Source: JBKPNJ01 sp963695705
GTDB taxonomy: Bacteria > Actinomycetota > Actinomycetes > Propionibacteriales > Nocardioidaceae
Direction of reading: 5' to 3'
Assembly (NCBI GenBank): GCA_963695705.1
Contig: CAVOHB010000009.1
Location: 992,001 to 1,056,000 of the forward strand
DNA length: 64,000 nucleotides
How positions within the stretch are numbered: the stretch's first letter is position 1; every line of letters starts with the position of its first letter. Shown here one piece after another: positions 43,817-50,984 of this stretch. A program made the translations under genes and the position numbers. Under the pieces are notes generated by a model, which saw only the letters and a list, made by a program, of their open reading frames with translations, was not told the origin of the DNA and searched no databases.

Positions 43817-43865
43817 CTTCCGTCATGCGTTGTGAGGGTCCCGACCCTCACAACCCACGACGCAA
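43817..43865. terminator. Stem-loop related to the one at 20898
   Basis: The left arm CGTCATGCGTTGTGAGGGTC and a right arm reading GACCCTCACAACCCACGACG pair around a CC loop with a few mismatches. The apex GAGGGTCCCGACCCTC and the CGTCATGCGT arm match the element at 20898-20945. It lies between the class II DAHP synthase stop and the aldolase promoter, on the transcribed side of the former. Confidence 0.75.
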
Positions 43866-43880
43866 GCGAGGGAAAGGGGC

Positions 43881-45218
43881 TCAGGAGCGGGCCCGGAGCA
43901 TCTCGGCCACGAGGAAGGCGAGCTCGAGGGACTGGACGCGGTTGAGCCGCGGATCGCAGACCGTCTCGTAGCGATGCCAGAGATCGGCCTCCATCAGTGC
44001 CTCTCCCCCGCCGACACACTCGGTGACGTCGTCCCCGGTGAGCTCCACGTGCAGCCCGCCGGGCCAGGTGCCGAGCGCCCGGTGCACCTCGAAGAACCCT
44101 CGCACCTCGTCGATCACGTCGTCGAACCGGCGAGACTTGTACCCGGTCGACGTCTCGAACGTGTTGCCGTGCATCGGGTCGCACACCCAGGCGACCTTCA
44201 GCCCGTGCGCGGTCACCTTCTCCACCAGTTCCGGCAGCACGTCCCGCACCTGGTGCGCACCCATCCGGGTGATGAACGTCAGCCGTCCGGGCTCCCGCTC
44301 GGGGTCGAGCTTCTCGGCGAGCGCCACGGCATCGTCCGGCGTCGCCCGCGGGCCGAGCTTGACGCCGATCGGGTTGCGGATGTGCGACATCAGCTCCACG
44401 TGGGCGCCGTCGAGCTGCCGCGTCCGCTCACCGATCCAGAGGAAGTGCCCGGAGACGTCGTACGGGAGGTTGGTACGCGAGTCGATCCGGGTCATCGCAT
44501 GCTCGTACTCCAGGACGAGGGCCTCGTGGGAGGAGTGGAAGTCGACTCGGTGGAACTCGTCCGGCTCCGCACCGATCGCCCGCATGAACGCCATCGCCCG
44601 GTCGATCTCGCCGGCGAGCAGCTCGTACCGTTCGCCGACCGCGCTCTCCCGCACGAAGTCGGTGTTCCAGGTGTGGACCTGACGAAGGTCGGCGTACCCG
44701 CCGGTGACGAACGCCCGGCACAGGTTGAGCGTCGCGGCGGACGCGTTGTAGACCTCGAGCAGCCGGGACGGATCTGGCCTGCGCTGGGCCTCGGTGAAGG
44801 CGAACCCGTTGATCGCGTCGCCCCGGTAGGCCGGAAGCTCAACGCCGTCGCGGGTCTCGGTGTCGCTCGATCGCGGTTTGGCGAACTGACCGGCGATCCG
44901 CCCGAGCTTGACCACCGGAACTGATGCGGCATACGTCAGCACCACGGCCATCTGCAGGAGCACACGCAGCTTGTTGCGGACGTTGTCGGCGCTCAGGCCG
45001 GCGAAGGTCTCGGCGCAGTCACCGCCCTGCAAGAGGAACGCCTCACCCTCGGCGACCGACGCGAGCTTGACGCGCAGCTCGTCGCACTCTCCGGCGAACA
45101 CCAGCGGCGGAAGCCCGCGCAGCCGTGAGACCGTCGCGTCCACGGCATCCCGGTCCGGCCACGCCGGCTGCTGCGCGGCATCGAGGCGATGCAAGGACGA
45201 CAGTTCAGGGACGGTCAC
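43881..45218 (-). CDS. aroG: DAHP synthase, class II (AroG type)
   Basis: A 445-residue class II 3-deoxy-7-phosphoheptulonate synthase, the main actinobacterial enzyme of the shikimate entry step. Signatures are FLLQGGDCAETFAG, KLGRIAGQFAKPRS, LPAYRGDAINGFAF, SSHEALVLEYEHAMTR, HFLWIGERTRQLDGAHVE, VKLGPRATPDDA and CDPMHGNT. The GTG at 45218 is six bases after TACGCT (45225-45230), implying a leaderless message although the gene follows pfk closely on the same strand. Confidence 0.96.
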   Translation of the reverse strand: MTVPELSSLHRLDAAQQPAWPDRDAVDATVSRLRGLPPLVFAGECDELRVKLASVAEGEAFLLQGGDCAETFAGLSADNVRNKLRVLLQMAVVLTYAASVPVVKLGRIAGQFAKPRSSDTETRDGVELPAYRGDAINGFAFTEAQRRPDPSRLLEVYNASAATLNLCRAFVTGGYADLRQVHTWNTDFVRESAVGERYELLAGEIDRAMAFMRAIGAEPDEFHRVDFHSSHEALVLEYEHAMTRIDSRTNLPYDVSGHFLWIGERTRQLDGAHVELMSHIRNPIGVKLGPRATPDDAVALAEKLDPEREPGRLTFITRMGAHQVRDVLPELVEKVTAHGLKVAWVCDPMHGNTFETSTGYKSRRFDDVIDEVRGFFEVHRALGTWPGGLHVELTGDDVTECVGGGEALMEADLWHRYETVCDPRLNRVQSLELAFLVAEMLRARS

Positions 45219-45224
45219 AGGCCA

Positions 45225-45230
45225 AGCGTA
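45225..45230 (-). promoter_or_regulatory. -10 box (TACGCT) of the class II DAHP synthase gene, leaderless type
   Basis: On the minus strand TACGCT ends six bases before the GTG at 45218, within the 41-base gap after pfkA, so the gene may be transcribed independently of pfkA. Confidence 0.55.
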
Positions 45231-45259
45231 CGGATCCGGCGTCTGGACCGGCGCGCCGC

Positions 45260-46288
45260 CTACGAGCCGAAGAGCACGTCGGCTTCGGCGTAGAGCTCTG
45301 GGTCGACGAGCTTGAGCTTGTCGGTTCCTTCCCGCAGCGGCACACGGACGATGTTCGTCCCGCGCAGCGCGACCATCACGCCGTAGTCGCCGTCGTGCAC
45401 CGCGGTGATCGCATGCAGGCCGAACCGGGTGGCCAGCCAGCGGTCGAACGCGGTGGGCGTCCCGCCCCGCTGGACGTGACCCAGCACCACCGGTCGCGCC
45501 TCCTTGCCGGTCCGCTTCTCGATCTCCTGGGCCAACCGGTCGCCGATGCCGCCGAGCCGTACGTGCCCGAACGCGTCGAGCTCTCCGTCGAAGGTAGCCA
45601 TTTCACCGTCCACCGGGGTCGCTCCCTCGGCCACCACGATGATCGGCGAGAAGTTCGTACGGAAGCGGCTCTCGACCAGCGCGCAGACCTTCTCGACGTC
45701 GAACGGGCGCTCGGGGATCAAGATGATGTTGGCTCCTCCGGCCAGTCCCGAGTGGAGGGCGATCCAGCCCGCATTGCGGCCCATGACCTCCACGACCAGC
45801 ACCCGGTGGTGGGACTCCGCGGTGGTGTGGAGCCGGTCGATCGCCTCCATCGCGATGTTGACCGCGGTGTCGAAGCCGAACGTGAAGTCGGTCCCCGACA
45901 GGTCGTTGTCGATGGTCTTGGGCACACCGACGACGTTCACCCCGAGGTCGGCGAGCTTGGTCGCGACCCCCAGGGTGTCCTCACCGCCGATGGCGACCAG
46001 GGCGTCGACCCCGTGGGACAGCAGGTTCTCCTTGATCCTCTCGACGCCACCCTCGATGTTGAACGGGTTGGTCCGTGACGAGCCCAGAATGGTGCCGCCG
46101 CGAGGCAGGATCCCGCGTACCTGCGGGATGCCGAGCTCGGAGATCAGGTTCTCCAGGGGACCCCGCCAGCCGTCCCGGAACCCGACGAACTCGTAGCCGT
46201 ACTCTGCGACTCCCTTGCGCACGACCGCTCTGATGACGGCGTTCAGCCCGGGACAGTCGCCTCCGCCGGTCAGGACCCCAACGCGCAT
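45260..46288 (-). CDS. pfkA: 6-phosphofructokinase (PfkA family)
   Basis: Phosphorylates fructose 6-phosphate in glycolysis. The 342-residue protein begins MRVGVLTGGGDCPGLNAVIRA and has GGTILGSSRTNPF, VAIGGEDTLGVA, VVGVPKTIDNDLSGTD, EVMGRNAGWIAL and VLGHVQRGGTPTAFDR. The donor-site GGEDT and PKTIDND resemble the group containing PPi-type enzymes, though actinobacterial ATP enzymes share them, so the phosphoryl donor is not settled. The ATG at 46288 has AAGGAG upstream; TAGGGT at 46326-46331 is a likely -10, giving a leader of about 30 bases. Confidence 0.93.
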   Translation of the reverse strand: MRVGVLTGGGDCPGLNAVIRAVVRKGVAEYGYEFVGFRDGWRGPLENLISELGIPQVRGILPRGGTILGSSRTNPFNIEGGVERIKENLLSHGVDALVAIGGEDTLGVATKLADLGVNVVGVPKTIDNDLSGTDFTFGFDTAVNIAMEAIDRLHTTAESHHRVLVVEVMGRNAGWIALHSGLAGGANIILIPERPFDVEKVCALVESRFRTNFSPIIVVAEGATPVDGEMATFDGELDAFGHVRLGGIGDRLAQEIEKRTGKEARPVVLGHVQRGGTPTAFDRWLATRFGLHAITAVHDGDYGVMVALRGTNIVRVPLREGTDKLKLVDPELYAEADVLFGS

Positions 46289-46410
46289 TCGTGCTCCTTC
46301 AACGTTCAACGGGTATGCGGACACAACCCTAACCGTCCGGGACGAGCCGCGGGGGCGAGTGGCGGGGACGGGCGGGATGAGCACCCTGGGCGGTGGATCG
46401 ATGGCATGGG

Positions 46411-46416
46411 TAGGTT
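46411..46416 (+). promoter_or_regulatory. -10 box (TAGGTT) of the DUF1028 gene, leaderless type
   Basis: TAGGTT ends seven bases before the ATG at 46424, with no ribosome site. Confidence 0.55.
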
Positions 46417-46423
46417 TCCCGAT

Positions 46424-47392
46424 ATGACGTTCTCCATCGTCGCCCGCTCGGCCGACGGTGAGTCGTGGGGAGTGGCGGTGGCGTCGAAGTTCCTCGGGGT
46501 GGGAGCCGCCGTCCCGGCCGCGCGAGCCGGGCTGGGCGCGATCGCCACCCAGTCGTTCGCCAACGTGGCCTACAAGCGCGCCGGCCTTGCTCTGCTCGCC
46601 GACGGGCCGTCCGCGCAGCAGACGCTCGATTCGCTGGTCGCCGACGACCCGGGACGCGCGAAGCGTCAGGCCGGTGTCGTCGACGCCCAGGGCGGCGCAG
46701 CGACGTTCACCGGGGACGAGTGCTACGCCTGGGCCGGCGGGCTCACCGGCCCTGGTGTCGCGATCCAGGGCAACATCCTCACCGGCCCCGAGGTCGTCCA
46801 GGCGATGTACGACGGGTGGGTGGACAGCGCAGCCGGGCTGCACCTGTCCGACCGGCTGCTCCGGGCTCTGATCGCCGGTGACGGCGCGGGCGGCGACAGC
46901 CGCGGTCGGCAGAGCGCCGCGTTGCTCGTGGTCCGCGAAGCCGGCGGCTACGGTCACTTCGACGACGTCGAGGTCGACCTGCGAGTGGACGACCACGCTG
47001 CCCCGTGCGCGGAGCTCGCACGCATGCTGAAGCTGCACCACCTGCTGTTCCTCGAACCCGAGGACGACGATCTGGTCCCGATCGAGGGCGATGTGGCCGA
47101 TGAGATCGAGCGGCAGCTGCGGACACTGGGTTTCGCCGACCTCGACGCGTGGCTGGGCGCGGAGAACCTCGAGATGCGCGTCCGCGATCGCAGCGTCGAC
47201 CGGCGCGTGCTGGACCGGCTCCGCGAGCAGGCGTCCGGGAACAGCGACGAGCCACCGGCAGCAGCGAGCCAGGGGACGGTCAGGACGGTCAGGACGGTAA
47301 GGACTCAGGGTCAGGCGGCGTTGTCGGTCTTCTCGTTCCGCTTGGCCGCGGCCGCCTCACGCTTCGCGTCCTCCTTGGCCCGGGTGGAGTAG
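46424..47392 (+). CDS. DUF1028 protein (Ntn-hydrolase-like) with extended tail
   Basis: A 322-residue protein of the DUF1028 family, an Ntn-hydrolase-like fold. It opens MTFSIVARSADGESWGVAVA, then GLGAIATQSFANVAYKRAGL, VDAQGGAATFTGDECYAWAGG and GVAIQGNILTGPEVV. A typical DUF1028 would end around LDRLREQA; here the frame runs on through a 9-base tandem repeat (TVRTVRTVRT, about 47275-47303) and overlaps the opposing acyltransferase gene by 82 bases. The ATG at 46424 is seven bases after TAGGTT (46411-46416). Confidence 0.88.
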   Translation: MTFSIVARSADGESWGVAVASKFLGVGAAVPAARAGLGAIATQSFANVAYKRAGLALLADGPSAQQTLDSLVADDPGRAKRQAGVVDAQGGAATFTGDECYAWAGGLTGPGVAIQGNILTGPEVVQAMYDGWVDSAAGLHLSDRLLRALIAGDGAGGDSRGRQSAALLVVREAGGYGHFDDVEVDLRVDDHAAPCAELARMLKLHHLLFLEPEDDDLVPIEGDVADEIERQLRTLGFADLDAWLGAENLEMRVRDRSVDRRVLDRLREQASGNSDEPPAAASQGTVRTVRTVRTQGQAALSVFSFRLAAAASRFASSLARVE

Positions 47393-48036
47393 ATGTCGAC
47401 GTACTCCTGACCGGACAGCTTCATGATCGCGTACATGATCTCGTCGGTGATCGACCGAAGGACATAGCGGTCGCCCTGCATCCCCTCGTACCGCGAGAAG
47501 TCCAGCGGCTCCCCGAAGACGACGTGCGGGCGGATCAGCCGGCCGAAGATCTTTCCCGGCGGTGCCACCACGTCGGTGCCGACCACCGCGACGGGAATCA
47601 CCGGGACCTTCGCCTCCAGCGCCATCCGGGCGATCCCGGTCTTGCCGCGGTAGAGCCGACCGTCATGGGAGCGGGTGCCTTCGGGGTAGATGCCGAACAG
47701 GTCGCCGCCCTGCAGGATCTTCAGTCCCGAGAGGATCGCGCCCTCCGATGCGCGCCCCCCGGACCGGTCGATCGGCACCTGACCGGCACCGGCGAAGAAG
47801 AGACGCTGCAGCCAGCCCTTGACGCCGGTGCCGGTGAAGTACTCGGCCTTCGCGACGAAGGTCACGCGCCGCGGGATCGTGAGCGGCATGAACAACCAGT
47901 CGGAGTACGAGAGGTGGTTGCTCGCCAAGATGGCCGGGCCGACCTCGGGAACGTGCTCGATCCCCTCGGCAGTCGGCCGGAAGATCAGCTTCAACAGCGG
48001 GCCGACAAAGACCCACTTCAACATCCAGTAGAACAC
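47311..48036 (-). CDS. 1-acyl-sn-glycerol-3-phosphate acyltransferase (PlsC family)
   Basis: Transfers an acyl chain to lysophosphatidate in phospholipid synthesis. The 241-residue product has an N-terminal hydrophobic stretch (MLKWVFVGPLLKLIF), the catalytic HX4D in SNHLSYSDWLFMPL, VPIDRSGGRASEGAI and the acceptor motif FGIYPEGTRSHDGRLYRGK. The GTG at 48036 is chosen because GGAGGAGG lies upstream; the longer frame to 48123 adds a Cys/Pro-rich stretch that is unlikely. The basic C-terminus overlaps the DUF1028 gene. Confidence 0.92.
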   Translation of the reverse strand: MFYWMLKWVFVGPLLKLIFRPTAEGIEHVPEVGPAILASNHLSYSDWLFMPLTIPRRVTFVAKAEYFTGTGVKGWLQRLFFAGAGQVPIDRSGGRASEGAILSGLKILQGGDLFGIYPEGTRSHDGRLYRGKTGIARMALEAKVPVIPVAVVGTDVVAPPGKIFGRLIRPHVVFGEPLDFSRYEGMQGDRYVLRSITDEIMYAIMKLSGQEYVDIYSTRAKEDAKREAAAAKRNEKTDNAA

Positions 48037-48344
48037 CGGCGACCTCCTCCGCTGGTCGAACACTAGGCACCCCGGAGCCGCCGGGCAACGGTGGGTCACC
48101 AAAGATGCCGGAAAAGTCGTCACCGCTCGTCGCAGTCCGTCACGGGTCCAGCGGATCGCGCAACAACGTCGGCCACCAGCCTCCGACCGGTCACAATGGT
48201 CATGCGACGATGCATTTCGCAGCCGTGTCCTCGCAGACCTGTCTTCGCAGCCCGTTTCTCGTAGCCTGTGAACTCGTAAGCCTGTGAACTCGCAGCCTTG
48301 GTCTCCGCAGTACGGCGGCGCCGCAGACCAACCAAGGAGTCTCC
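48037..48344. repeat. Gene-free stretch with a CGCAGCC array
   Basis: No gene is seen. From 48218 to 48330 eight units of the form CGYAG(A)CC start at 48218, 48232, 48246, 48260, 48275, 48291, 48306 and 48322, a spacing of 14-16 bases. Two units are followed by an identical TGTGAACT. The array ends just before a ribosome site and a tiny ORF at 48345. It may be a regulatory array for the downstream genes or a decayed tandem repeat. Confidence 0.6.
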
Positions 48345-48377
48345 ATGCTCAGCAGCCCATCCGCATCGGGTGTGTGA
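48345..48377 (+). CDS. Possible 10-residue leader ORF
   Basis: ATG at 48345 is preceded by AAGGAG at a good distance and encodes MLSSPSASGV. Its stop codon TGA (48375-48377) overlaps by one base an ATG at 48377, a TGATG restart arrangement that suggests translational coupling to the next gene. Too short to judge by coding statistics; offered as a candidate. Confidence 0.35.
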   Translation: MLSSPSASGV

Positions 48378-48389
48378 TGGCTGAGCCGG

Positions 48390-49004
48390 ATGGCCGCCCG
48401 CCCGAGTCCGACGACGACGTTCTGGGCACAGATCGTCGCCGGCTATGACCAGAGCCTTGATCAGCCGTTCGCACCTTGGCCGGTGGCCGAGGACCTCGAC
48501 GCGGAGCCCGCCGACCACGACGGCGACGACGGCGATGGTCGCGACGCGCCCGCGTCGGCCGGCGACGAGTCCGATGTCGGCCATGCCGCCGAGGGTCAGC
48601 GCGACGAGTCAGGCGGCGACGCCGTCGAGCCACCGTGGTCGCGGCGGCACCAGGACCGGCTCGCCGGAGCAGAGCGGTCGGACGAGGACAGCTCCTACGG
48701 CGACGAGGCGTACCGGCCGGATGAGGAGCCGGCCGCCGGCGCGCGGCCCGATGCAGCGGATCGGTTCGTACCTCCGCCACCACCGCCGCTGCCCGAGCTC
48801 GACACCGTCAGCCAGCTCGCCTGGGGGGGTCTGATCGGCGGGCCGCTGTTCCTGGTGATTGCCGCGATCGCGGGCTGGGCCCTCCCGTCGCTGTTCCTCG
48901 GCCTCGCGGTGCTCGCCTTCGTTACCGGTTTCGTGACCCTGGTCGTACGCATGAAGGACAGGCCGCCCGACGACTGGGACCCGGGCAACGGTGCGGTGCT
49001 ATGA
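48390..49004 (+). CDS. Acidic single-pass or two-pass membrane protein, unknown function
   Basis: The intact frame encodes 204 residues: a long acidic, Asp/Glu/Pro-rich hydrophilic region (about 1-135), then two hydrophobic segments (LAWGGLIGGPLFLVIAAIAGW and LFLGLAVLAFVTGFVTLVV) and RMKDRPPDDWDPGNGAVL. The ATG at 48390 gives an odd N-terminus (MAARPSPTTTFWAQIV). An ATG at 48377 gives MAEPDGRPPESDDDV, which looks more natural but must shift one base near 48420 to join WAQIVAGYD. The stop overlaps the next start (ATGA). Confidence 0.7.
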   Translation: MAARPSPTTTFWAQIVAGYDQSLDQPFAPWPVAEDLDAEPADHDGDDGDGRDAPASAGDESDVGHAAEGQRDESGGDAVEPPWSRRHQDRLAGAERSDEDSSYGDEAYRPDEEPAAGARPDAADRFVPPPPPPLPELDTVSQLAWGGLIGGPLFLVIAAIAGWALPSLFLGLAVLAFVTGFVTLVVRMKDRPPDDWDPGNGAVL

Positions 49005-50248
49005 GTGTCACCGACACGGTTGAGATCAGCGGCCACCTGCTCGACAGCGGGATCCTCTCGGTGGTGCTCGACGACATCCGCGAGTACGGCGGGGACTACA
49101 TCATCGACCGGTTCGACGTCGGCAAGGATGCCAGCGACACGTCCCACGTGAAGATCCTGGTGAGCTCCGAGGACGACGAGGGCCTGCAGCGTCTCCTGAT
49201 GCGGCTGCAGACGCGCGGCGTCAACCTGGTCGACCCGGGAGAGGCGTCCGTCTCGACCGCCGACCGGGACGGCGTCTTCCCCGACGGGTTCTACTCCACG
49301 ACCAATCTCGCTACCCGGGTCCGGATCGACGGCAGGTGGATCGAGGTCGACAACCCCGAGATGGACTGCGGTCTCGTCGTCGACGGCGAGGGGAGCGACC
49401 GTCGGGTCCGCACCGTTCCGATGGCCGATGTCGAAGCGGGCATGCGGGTCATCTGCGGCGCCGCCGGGATCCAGGTGACGGCACCGGTCGTGGGCCACGA
49501 GGAGAACGAGTCCTTCGGCTTCATGGAGTCGCAGGTCTCCAGCGAGAAGCCCCAGACGGTGCTCGTGCGCCAGGTGGCTGACAGCATCCGCAACGCCAAG
49601 GCGGCGGGTCGCAAGGTGCTCTGGGTCGGCGGCCCCGGAGTCGTCCACACGGGAGCCGCACCCGCGATGGTCTCGCTGGTCAAGGCCGGGTTCGTCGATG
49701 TGCTGTTCGCCGGCAATGCGTTGGCCACCCACGACATCGAGTCGGCACTCTATGGCACGTCACTCGGCGTCGACCTGGCTCAGGGTCGGGGGGTCAAGCA
49801 CGGTCATGAGCACCACATCCGGGCGCTCAACACGATTCGCAAGGCGGGGTCGATCGCGTCCGCGGTCGACCAGGGTGTGCTGACCGGGGGCATCATGCAT
49901 GCGCTGGTCACCGGCGGGAAGCGTTTCGTTCTCGTCGGCTCGGTCCGCGACGACGGTCCACTCCCCGACGTCTACACCGACGTCATCGAGGGCCAACGCG
50001 CGATGCGGGCCGAGCTCACCGACGTCGGGTTCTGCCTGATGGTCGCGACGATGCTGCACTCCGTCGCCACCGGCAACATCCTGCCGGCCACGATCCCGCT
50101 CGTCTGCGTCGACATCAACCCGGCGACCGTCACCAAGCTGGCCGACCGTGGGTCGGCGCAGGCGCAGGGGATCGTGACCGACGTGGGCCTGTTCATGGAG
50201 CAGCTGGCTCTCGAGCTGGTGCCGGAGTACCGCACCACCCGCTCCTGA
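49001..50248 (+). CDS. TIGR00300-family LOR/SDH-like protein (possible ornithine-processing enzyme)
   Basis: A 415-residue protein. The N-terminal part (SGHLLDSGILSVVLDDIREYGGDYIIDRFDVG) is the LOR/SDH conserved domain; the C-terminal part has VLWVGGPGVVHTGAAPAM, AGNALATHDIE and HGHEHHIRALNTIRKAGSI, as in TIGR00300 proteins. Archaeal and cyanobacterial relatives act on ornithine or arginine, as ornithine cyclodeaminase or in arginine dihydrolase fusions. The actinobacterial substrate is not established. ATG at 49001 overlaps the preceding stop. Confidence 0.8.
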   Translation: MSVTDTVEISGHLLDSGILSVVLDDIREYGGDYIIDRFDVGKDASDTSHVKILVSSEDDEGLQRLLMRLQTRGVNLVDPGEASVSTADRDGVFPDGFYSTTNLATRVRIDGRWIEVDNPEMDCGLVVDGEGSDRRVRTVPMADVEAGMRVICGAAGIQVTAPVVGHEENESFGFMESQVSSEKPQTVLVRQVADSIRNAKAAGRKVLWVGGPGVVHTGAAPAMVSLVKAGFVDVLFAGNALATHDIESALYGTSLGVDLAQGRGVKHGHEHHIRALNTIRKAGSIASAVDQGVLTGGIMHALVTGGKRFVLVGSVRDDGPLPDVYTDVIEGQRAMRAELTDVGFCLMVATMLHSVATGNILPATIPLVCVDINPATVTKLADRGSAQAQGIVTDVGLFMEQLALELVPEYRTTRS

Positions 50249-50293
50249 CGACCAATCCGAGCGGTGGTTCGCTCCGAACCATCTGTGCCAGGT

Positions 50294-50335
50294 CTCTCGG
50301 GATTCTGGTTGCTCGGGGTACCAGAATCCTGAGAG
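50294..50335. terminator. Stem-loop after the TIGR00300 gene
   Basis: CTCTCGGGATTCTGGT pairs with ACCAGAATCCTGAGAG around a 10-base loop, with one mismatch. It lies 46 bases after the TIGR00300 stop and before copC, so it likely ends the upstream operon. Confidence 0.8.
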
Positions 50336-50450
50336 TTGGCCAGCGAAAGGCTCCTGATGCTGCACGCACCCGTCCGTCGAGCCATGCGCCGCGGGCGCTC
50401 TCGTTGCTCTGCTAGGTGGCCTGGTCCTGCTCGTCGGACCGGGTGTCGGT

Positions 50451-50921
50451 GTGGCATCGGCGCACGCCGAGCTGCTCGATACGACGCCGGGTGACGGCAG
50501 CGTCCTGTCGCAGGCACCAACCGCGGTCGTCCTCACCTTCGATGAGCCCGTGCAGCCACAGGGCGGCGCCACCATCGTCGTCACCGCTCCCGGTGGGTCG
50601 CGGGTCGCCGCCGGCCCGGCTGTGCTCGCCGGCAACACGGTGCGGTCCTCGATCCACTCTCTCCCGGCGGCCGGCACGTACACGGTCGCCTACCGTGTCG
50701 TCTCCGACGACGGGCACTCGGTCGAGGGCCAGTTCTCCTTCGCCGCCCGGGCACCGGCCACTCAGCACGCCGCCGCCGCGGGTTCGGCCGTCGTCCCACT
50801 GGCGGCGGTTGACGACCAGGGGTCATGGCTCGCCGGCCATGCGGGGATCATCGCGCTCGGCGCCGCCATCCTCGCCGTCGGCCTGGCATTGCTGGTGCGC
50901 GAGCGGCGCCAGCGCGGATGA
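50451..50921 (+). CDS. copC: CopC-domain copper-binding protein, N-terminus disrupted by frameshift
   Basis: A periplasmic-type copper carrier. The readable frame (156 residues from the GTG at 50451) opens ASAHAELLDTTPGDGSVL with the N-terminal copper-ligand His, has VVLTFDEPVQ and YRVVSDDGHSVEGQFSF, and ends with one membrane segment. The signal peptide (LVALLGGLVLLVGPGVGVASA) is encoded directly upstream in this frame, but the frame lacks a start codon. The natural ATG at 50357 (MLHAPVRRAMRRG) is one base out of frame, so a +1 shift at about 50386-50400 is needed. It is upstream of copD. Confidence 0.85.
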   Translation: MASAHAELLDTTPGDGSVLSQAPTAVVLTFDEPVQPQGGATIVVTAPGGSRVAAGPAVLAGNTVRSSIHSLPAAGTYTVAYRVVSDDGHSVEGQFSFAARAPATQHAAAAGSAVVPLAAVDDQGSWLAGHAGIIALGAAILAVGLALLVRERRQRG

Positions 50922-50984
50922 GTACCCGGCTCGACCGCCGGGTCGTCGAGGACCGCGCCGGGGAACCGGCGACAGCGGACCGCC

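Noticed and set aside
48218..48330. CRISPR array
   Set aside because: Units are about 7-8 bases with 6-9 base gaps, far too short, and no cas genes are near.
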